The notes under the pieces are model-generated. The model did not search any database. It had not been told where the DNA came from and saw nothing but the letters and a program-made list of their open reading frames with translations. 64,000 nucleotides of DNA from Flavobacterium muglaense (GTDB lineage: Bacteria > Bacteroidota > Bacteroidia > Flavobacteriales > Flavobacteriaceae). How positions within the stretch are numbered: the first letter of the stretch is position 1; each line of letters opens with the position of its first letter. The translations under genes and the position numbers were made by a program. The stretch lies in contig NZ_JACRUK010000015.1 of assembly GCF_014305155.1 (NCBI RefSeq), positions 1 to 64,000 on the forward strand. Direction: 5' to 3'. Shown piece after piece: positions 58,982-64,000 of the stretch.

Positions 58982-59635
58982 TTATTTTGCCCCATCCCAT
59001 TCTGCATAGAATTGCGACAAAAAACCTTCCATGTAACGGTGTCTTTCGGCAGCAATTGCAGTTCCGGATTTGGTGTTCATTTTATCTTTTAGGAGCAACA
59101 ACTTTTCATAAAAATGATTGATTGTTGGCGCTTCATTATTTTTATACTCTTCTTTGCTCATCTTTGTATTAGGAGCAATTTTCGGGTCATATAAGGCTCT
59201 GTTTTTAAATCCGCCGTAATTAAACGTTCTTGCTATACCAATAGCGCCTATCGCGTCCAGACGGTCTGCATCTTGAACGATATCTAGTTCTATAGACGAG
59301 AAGTTCTTTTCGTGATTTCCACCCTTAAAAGAGATGTTTTCAATGATTTTTACCACATGGTCAATTGTTGCTGGCGCAACATCCTCTGTCTCAAGAAATG
59401 ATCGAGCCGTTTTTGGGCCTACGGTTTCGTCACCACCATGAAACTTACTATCGGCAATATCATGCAATAAAGCACCTAGCTTTACCACAGTCAAATCACA
59501 AACTTCGTCACTTGCTATCAAAAGACTGTTTTTATACACCCTTTCGATGTGAAACCAATCATGACCTCCCTCGGCATTATTGAGTTTTTCTTTAACAAAA
59601 GCGATGGTTTTGCTAATAATATCTGTACTGTTCAT
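58982..59635 (-). CDS. HD-domain phosphohydrolase
   Basis: The start at MNSTDIISKTIAF is chosen over an upstream ATG at 59668 because the latter adds an unconserved tail. The product is 217 residues. HD motif residues are HDWFHIERVYKN, GALLHDIADSKFHG and DADRLDAIGAIGIARTF. This is the YedJ-like subfamily with metal-dependent phosphatase activity on nucleotides likely. The substrate is unknown. Confidence 0.85.
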   Translation of the reverse strand: MNSTDIISKTIAFVKEKLNNAEGGHDWFHIERVYKNSLLIASDEVCDLTVVKLGALLHDIADSKFHGGDETVGPKTARSFLETEDVAPATIDHVVKIIENISFKGGNHEKNFSSIELDIVQDADRLDAIGAIGIARTFNYGGFKNRALYDPKIAPNTKMSKEEYKNNEAPTINHFYEKLLLLKDKMNTKSGTAIAAERHRYMEGFLSQFYAEWDGAK

Positions 59636-59725
59636 TTGTATAACTTTAAAAAAAATGTTGATTTTCAAAGCTATACCACCTTAAAAACCAACATTTATAT
59701 TTTGAATCTAATTACTTTGCTGTGC

Positions 59726-60718
59726 TTACAATCTTGCAGGTTCTACCCATTTGAAAATGTGCGACTCTTGAGGAATAACAATTCGCTCTGAAATTCTTGC
59801 CATTCTTCCTGGCAATTTCATCAGGTAATCACGTGCTTTCTCAGCTTCATCTGTTAAACCAGAGATCTTATCAATTTCCCATTTATCAATTAGCTTTTGC
59901 ATGATATCCACATAGTCATTGGCAGTATAAACCCCAATACGTTGCGCCGAATCAGAAAATTGCTCGAAAGCAGAACTTATTTTTTGACCAGATTCTCTCA
60001 AGAAATGAGCCGGCATCACAATTTTTTGCTTCATCATGTATTGAAAAGCAAGCATCATTTCGCTTGGATCTACTTGAAAAATTCTATTTACAAATTCACT
60101 ATAAGCATGGTGGTGGCGCATCTCGTCACCAGCAATCATTTTACACATTTTTGACAGTTTGTTGTCACCATATTTCTTAGCCATTTGCGCTACTCTATTA
60201 TGGGACACATAAGTAGCTAGCTCTTGAAAACTAGTGTACACAAAGTTTTTATACGGATCTGACCCCGTACCAATATCAAAACCGTCGTTGATCAAGTGTT
60301 GTGTAGTGATTTCAATCTCGCGCATGTTTACACGCCCAGACAAATACAAGTACTTGTTTAACATATCTCCATGACGGTTTTCCTCACCAGTCCATTGTCT
60401 GATCCATTTAGACCAGCCGTTTCCTTTACCTTCTACTTGGTCGATACCTTCTACGTCCATTAACCATGATTCGTATGTAGGCAAAGCTTCCTCTGTAATG
60501 GTATCACCCACAAGAGTAACCCAAAAATCATAAGGCAAGTCCTTAGCAATCTCACGCAATTCTTTTACTTCTTCAAAAAAGTTTTCCCCTTCAGAATTAG
60601 GTAAAAAATCCGATGGTTGCCAGATTTTCTCAACCGGTATTAAATACTGATCAACAAAACTATCTACGTTTTTTTCCAAAAACTGCATTACTTCTAATCG
60701 AATGTTTTTTATTGACAT
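59726..60718 (-). CDS. acyl-ACP desaturase
   Basis: 330 residues. Di-iron ligands are GEENRHGDML and GDEMRHHHAYSE, two ExxH-type motifs on helices, as in plant stearoyl-ACP desaturase. It introduces a double bond into acyl-ACP for membrane lipids and needs ferredoxin and O2. It starts 10 nt after plsC, so both form a lipid operon. Confidence 0.92.
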   Translation of the reverse strand: MSIKNIRLEVMQFLEKNVDSFVDQYLIPVEKIWQPSDFLPNSEGENFFEEVKELREIAKDLPYDFWVTLVGDTITEEALPTYESWLMDVEGIDQVEGKGNGWSKWIRQWTGEENRHGDMLNKYLYLSGRVNMREIEITTQHLINDGFDIGTGSDPYKNFVYTSFQELATYVSHNRVAQMAKKYGDNKLSKMCKMIAGDEMRHHHAYSEFVNRIFQVDPSEMMLAFQYMMKQKIVMPAHFLRESGQKISSAFEQFSDSAQRIGVYTANDYVDIMQKLIDKWEIDKISGLTDEAEKARDYLMKLPGRMARISERIVIPQESHIFKWVEPARL

Positions 60719-60728
60719 TTTATATAAA

Positions 60729-61463
60729 TTAAAATTTTATTGCTTTTACTACGGCAGCTTCAGCCTGTGCTATAATTTCTTCAAACTTAAATTCACTAAC
60801 CTTTAAAGGTTTATGAATGGCAAAGGTAAGGCGATTTCCTAAACCAACAGGGAAAAAACCAAATTTAACCATTTTCCAAGAGTTGTTTATACTAATAGGA
60901 ACCACATAAGCCGAGGGTGCATACTTACACAATATTTTCAATCCGCTTTGTGCAAATGGTTTGGGATGTCCTGTTTTACTGCGAGTTCCTTCCGGAAAAA
61001 TAACTGCCGAACGATTGTTTTTCTCAATATACTCAGACAATCCTTTAATTGCCGGAATAGCTTGCTTAGGATCTTTTCGATCAATAAGCGCTGATCCTCC
61101 ATGCCTCAAATTATAAGAAACACTAGGAATCCCAGAACCTAACTCCTTTTTACTAACAAATTTACAATGAAAACGACGCATAAACCAAATCATAGCGATA
61201 ATATCGTACATACTTTGATGATTGGATACAAATATTAACGGCACTCCTTTTGGAATTCCTTCTAAATTTTCAAACTTGTAAGTAGTTCCTACCAAGTTTG
61301 TACATCGAACCAAAAAAAAGTTTAAATAATCAACACTTTTTTTATGTGCTTGGTACCCAAAGACATTAAAACATACCCATTGAATGGGATGAAAAATAAC
61401 CAACGTAAGACCAAAACACAAATAATAAATAACGGATATGGGATACGAAATCAGTTTTTGCAT
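60729..61463 (-). CDS. plsC: 1-acyl-glycerol-3-phosphate acyltransferase
   Basis: 244 residues with an N-terminal TM segment. Acyltransferase motif I is SNHQSMYD (HxxxxD), and motif III is FPEGTRSKTGHPK. It makes phosphatidic acid. It precedes the desaturase by 10 nt, so acyl desaturation and phospholipid assembly are co-expressed. Confidence 0.93.
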   Translation of the reverse strand: MQKLISYPISVIYYLCFGLTLVIFHPIQWVCFNVFGYQAHKKSVDYLNFFLVRCTNLVGTTYKFENLEGIPKGVPLIFVSNHQSMYDIIAMIWFMRRFHCKFVSKKELGSGIPSVSYNLRHGGSALIDRKDPKQAIPAIKGLSEYIEKNNRSAVIFPEGTRSKTGHPKPFAQSGLKILCKYAPSAYVVPISINNSWKMVKFGFFPVGLGNRLTFAIHKPLKVSEFKFEEIIAQAEAAVVKAIKF

Positions 61464-61548
61464 GCTAAATAAATTAACTACAAAAGTAATAAATTAAATT
61501 TTTAGAGCTATTTAATTCGTAAACAATAATAGGTTTAGTCTTTAATTG

Positions 61549-61556
61549 TACCTTTG
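61549..61556 (+). promoter_or_regulatory. -7 box of the rnpA promoter
   Basis: TACCTTTG, 32 nt before the preferred rnpA ATG. The -33 box is unclear. Confidence 0.45.
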
Positions 61557-61588
61557 CTTTCTAGAAATCCATGCCTTTTTTGATTAAA

Positions 61589-61972
61589 ATGAACTTCACA
61601 TACCCCAAAAACGAAAAACTAAAAAGTAAAATTACTATTGGATTATTATTTTCTGAGGGAAAATCTGTGTCAAAATATCCGTTGCGATTGGTTTATTGTG
61701 CTGATACCGCTGTAGATGCTCAAAAAATAAAAATGGGGGTTTCGGTTTCCAAAAAACATTTTAAAAAAGCAGTCGATCGCAATTATTTCAAGCGAGTGCT
61801 ACGAGAAACTTACCGTCTCAATAAACACCTATTGATTGACAGCCTTGACAAACCCTATGCTTTTATGTTTTTTTATCAAACTAAAGAGCGGTTGTCATTT
61901 GAAGAAATCAACACTAAAACGATCCAATTGTTCGAGAAGTTTATTGCCCAAAACACAAAAAAAGAAGACTAG
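61589..61972 (+). CDS. rnpA: ribonuclease P protein component
   Basis: The start at MNFTYPKNEKL (127 residues) is preferred over an ATG at 61571, which would leave only about 14 nt of leader after the promoter. The RNA-binding motif is RNYFKRVLRETYRLNK, the equivalent of the RNR region, with GVSVSKKHFKKAVDRN before it. It helps RNase P RNA to mature tRNA 5' ends. It is not next to rpmH, unlike many bacteria. A lipoprotein gene follows. Confidence 0.93.
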   Translation: MNFTYPKNEKLKSKITIGLLFSEGKSVSKYPLRLVYCADTAVDAQKIKMGVSVSKKHFKKAVDRNYFKRVLRETYRLNKHLLIDSLDKPYAFMFFYQTKERLSFEEINTKTIQLFEKFIAQNTKKED

Positions 61973-62015
61973 CATACCTATTTTTTGTATTTTTAACCTT
62001 TAAAATACATTTTTT

Positions 62016-62849
62016 ATGAAGCTACCCATCCTCATTATAGTACTTTTTCTATCGCTTACCAGCTGTAAAAAGGCAGACGAGGAATATGATTCTAAAATAG
62101 AAGCTATTGCTCTACCCCCAAAAGCAAAGGTAGACCAAGTTAAATTTGTACAACCGCTTGTTGCAAATGCAGACCAAAACAATCGTCCGATAGCAACAAA
62201 AATCATTAAGGAAGGCAATCTGCGTTTTGAAACCTCAGACCTCAACGCCACTTACCAGCACATTGTAAAAAGCACAACCGAAAGTGGTGGTAGTATTCAA
62301 AATGATGTGGAGGGTAAAGATTACGGCAGCATTTTTAGGAAACTAGTCATCCGTATTCCTTCTCAAAACTTTGATCCCTTTTTAATAAAAATATCCAAAG
62401 GCGTTACTTATTTTGACAACAAAGAAATTACTGCCGAAGATGTAACCGCACAATACATTGACCTTGACGCTAGACTAAAAGCCAAGAAAACTCTTGAAAA
62501 TCGCTACCTTGAACTTTTAAAAAAGGCAACTAAGGTAACGGAGATGTTAGAAATCGAAACACAACTTTCGGCCATTAGAGAAGAAATCGAAGCCAAACAA
62601 GCAGAAATGAATTACCTGCAAGGTCGAGTAGCTCAAAGCACGATTCACATCGAGTTTTACAAAAACGTAGCTGTAGATAGCGGTGTCACCATTTCGTACG
62701 GGACCAAAATTTGGAACGCCATTACCTCTGGATTTAACTCGCTTTCGGGCCTCTTTATCTGGTTGCTTTCCATCTGGCCCTTCGCTATACTAGCAAGCGG
62801 ACTTGTATACTTTATTAGAAAAAAAATTAAGACCAAAAAAACAAAATAA
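62016..62849 (+). CDS. DUF4349-family lipoprotein
   Basis: 277 residues with lipobox LTSC (C17). A beta domain (ATKIIKEGNLRFETSDLNAT, GKDYGSIFRKLVIRIPSQNF) is followed by a coiled coil (about 150-205, ETQLSAIREEIEAKQAEMNYLQGRVAQ) and a C-terminal TM helix (FIWLLSIWPFAILASGLVYFI). This fits DUF4349. Its role is unknown, possibly stress sensing or envelope organisation. It overlaps the protease start in TAATG. Confidence 0.85.
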   Translation: MKLPILIIVLFLSLTSCKKADEEYDSKIEAIALPPKAKVDQVKFVQPLVANADQNNRPIATKIIKEGNLRFETSDLNATYQHIVKSTTESGGSIQNDVEGKDYGSIFRKLVIRIPSQNFDPFLIKISKGVTYFDNKEITAEDVTAQYIDLDARLKAKKTLENRYLELLKKATKVTEMLEIETQLSAIREEIEAKQAEMNYLQGRVAQSTIHIEFYKNVAVDSGVTISYGTKIWNAITSGFNSLSGLFIWLLSIWPFAILASGLVYFIRKKIKTKKTK

Positions 62850-64000
62850 TGCATTCTTACTTTAAAAAAAAATACCTCATCCCTGTTGCTGCTTCAGCCT
62901 TTTTGTTTGTTGGTACCAGTTTTAAAAACGACTTTTTTGAAATTGCCAAGCAAATAGAAATATTCACGACGCTTTTTAAGGAATTGAACACCAATTATGT
63001 TGATGAAACCAATCCTGGAGAGTTGATGGACACAGCCATTAAAAGCATGCTAGCCAGTCTAGATCCTTACACTGTTTACTTTAACGAGCAAGATGTATTG
63101 CGTTTTAAAATCAACAATACAGGCGAATACACAGGCATAGGCGCATTAATAACACGCAAAGAAGACAAACTCATCATCAAAGAAATCTATAAAAACTTTC
63201 CTGCAGACAAAGCAGGCTTGAAAGCTGGTGACCAAATAACACAAATAGGCGATGTGCTTTTATCCGACTTCAAAGAAGATGCTTCACAATTACTAAAAGG
63301 GGCTAAAAACACTAAAATTGACATCAAATACAACCGTCAGGGAAAAACCAACAATGCCCAAATCACATTGGATGAAGTAGAGGTAAAATCGGTTCCTTTC
63401 TATGCTAAAATAGATGATAAAACAGGCTACATTGTACTAGCACATTTCAATAAAAAAGCTTCCAACGAAACCAAAGAAGCTGTTTTAGAACTAAAAAAAC
63501 AAGGTGCGGAGCGCATCGTACTTGACCTAAGAGGAAACCCTGGCGGACTGTTGAACGAAGCTGTGAATATTTGCAATTTATTTGTTCCAAAAAATGAAAT
63601 TATCGTTACAACCAAGTCTAAAATTGAAAGCCATAATAACATTTACAAAACATCATTTGAGCCTATAGACACACAAATTCCACTGGTAATTATTGTTAAT
63701 GGTCGCAGTGCATCTGCATCCGAAATTGTATCGGGCGCTTTACAAGATCTAGACCGTGCCGTAATTGTGGGAAGCCGTAGTTTTGGAAAAGGATTGGTAC
63801 AAAAACCTATTGACTTGACGTATAGCACTCAGTTAAAGGTGACCATTTCACGTTATTACACCCCTTCCGGCCGTTGCATTCAAGCCTTAGATTATGCCCA
63901 TAAAGACAAAAACGGGCTAGCTACTAGAACCACCGAAAAAAACTATAACGCTTTTAAAACCCGCAAAGGAAGAACCGTTTATGATGGTGGCGGAGTTTTG
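62849..64000 (+). CDS. S41-family C-terminal processing protease (CtpA), partial at right edge
   Basis: 384 residues are visible and the gene continues past 64000. Start ATG overlaps the previous stop by one nt (TAATG). It has an N-terminal signal or TM segment, then a PDZ domain (about 95-165, GIGALITRKEDKLIIKEIYKNFPADKAGLKAGDQ) and the S41 core with SASASE (about 287-292), which contains the catalytic Ser, and K314 in SFGKGLVQ. It degrades or trims periplasmic proteins at their C-termini. Confidence 0.93.
   Translation, partial: MHSYFKKKYLIPVAASAFLFVGTSFKNDFFEIAKQIEIFTTLFKELNTNYVDETNPGELMDTAIKSMLASLDPYTVYFNEQDVLRFKINNTGEYTGIGALITRKEDKLIIKEIYKNFPADKAGLKAGDQITQIGDVLLSDFKEDASQLLKGAKNTKIDIKYNRQGKTNNAQITLDEVEVKSVPFYAKIDDKTGYIVLAHFNKKASNETKEAVLELKKQGAERIVLDLRGNPGGLLNEAVNICNLFVPKNEIIVTTKSKIESHNNIYKTSFEPIDTQIPLVIIVNGRSASASEIVSGALQDLDRAVIVGSRSFGKGLVQKPIDLTYSTQLKVTISRYYTPSGRCIQALDYAHKDKNGLATRTTEKNYNAFKTRKGRTVYDGGGVL

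Overview
The window is an AT-rich stretch of a Flavobacteriaceae chromosome, most likely Flavobacterium. The taxon call is inferred from a gliding lipoprotein gene (gldH), a PorP/SprF protein beside giant adhesins with type IX secretion (T9SS) C-termini, a SusC/SusD pair, A-rich leaders in place of Shine-Dalgarno sites, and Bacteroidetes promoters of the TTTG / TAnnTTTG type. No rRNA, tRNA or CRISPR array was seen. The last gene runs off the right edge. Layout, left to right. 0-1.3 kb: an accessory peptide locus, with a probably broken HTH regulator, a double-glycine leader peptide and a CPBP-family membrane protein. 1.4-6.7 kb: envelope lipoproteins (DUF6503-like, a YHYH protein and a partner) and a long tRNA-U34 hydroxylase TrhO. 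6.9-11.6 kb: a SusC/SusD outer-membrane uptake pair with no degradative enzymes beside it. 11.8-15.6 kb, minus strand: four exported proteins of unknown function in one apparent operon. 16-21.7 kb: ricT, gldH and pbp1A, then the two subunits of a 3-oxoacid CoA-transferase. 23.2-37.3 kb, minus strand: a four-gene surface system made of an exported phage-tail-collar-like protein, a 2929-residue LamG protein with a T9SS tail, a 1111-residue cadherin-repeat adhesin and PorP/SprF. Two nearly identical ~155-bp direct repeats bracket this block. 38-43.4 kb: fumarase, a 23-residue membrane micropeptide, an SpmA/SpmB-like protein, a 3'-5' exonuclease, Ogt and a cytochrome c. 43.5-55.9 kb: a heme-biosynthesis cluster with hemA, C, D, E, F and B on the minus strand, and a PchR-like AraC regulator, hemH, a MATE transporter and hemJ on the plus strand. 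A decayed IS200-like transposase and 26-bp hairpin repeats separate hemB from hemF. 55.9-64 kb: an NtrY-like histidine kinase, enoyl-CoA hydratase, HD hydrolase, acyl-ACP desaturase, PlsC, rnpA, a DUF4349 lipoprotein and a CtpA-type protease. How the genes work together. The heme genes cover 5-aminolevulinate (from glutamyl-tRNA) to heme apart from hemL, which is not in the window. The regulator and palindromes between hemA and hemH suggest iron or heme control. The T9SS block looks like one surface structure with its own PorP/SprF partner. Signals that ordinary annotation would miss include the direct repeats around the T9SS block, a diverged second copy of the hemF 3' end beside the hairpin repeats, a 21-bp-phased repeat upstream of the T9SS operon, a nonsense codon in the transposase, the micropeptide gene, and a family of hairpin-bearing intergenic elements placed just after gene ends. 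All family assignments are from reading the sequence; no database search was run.
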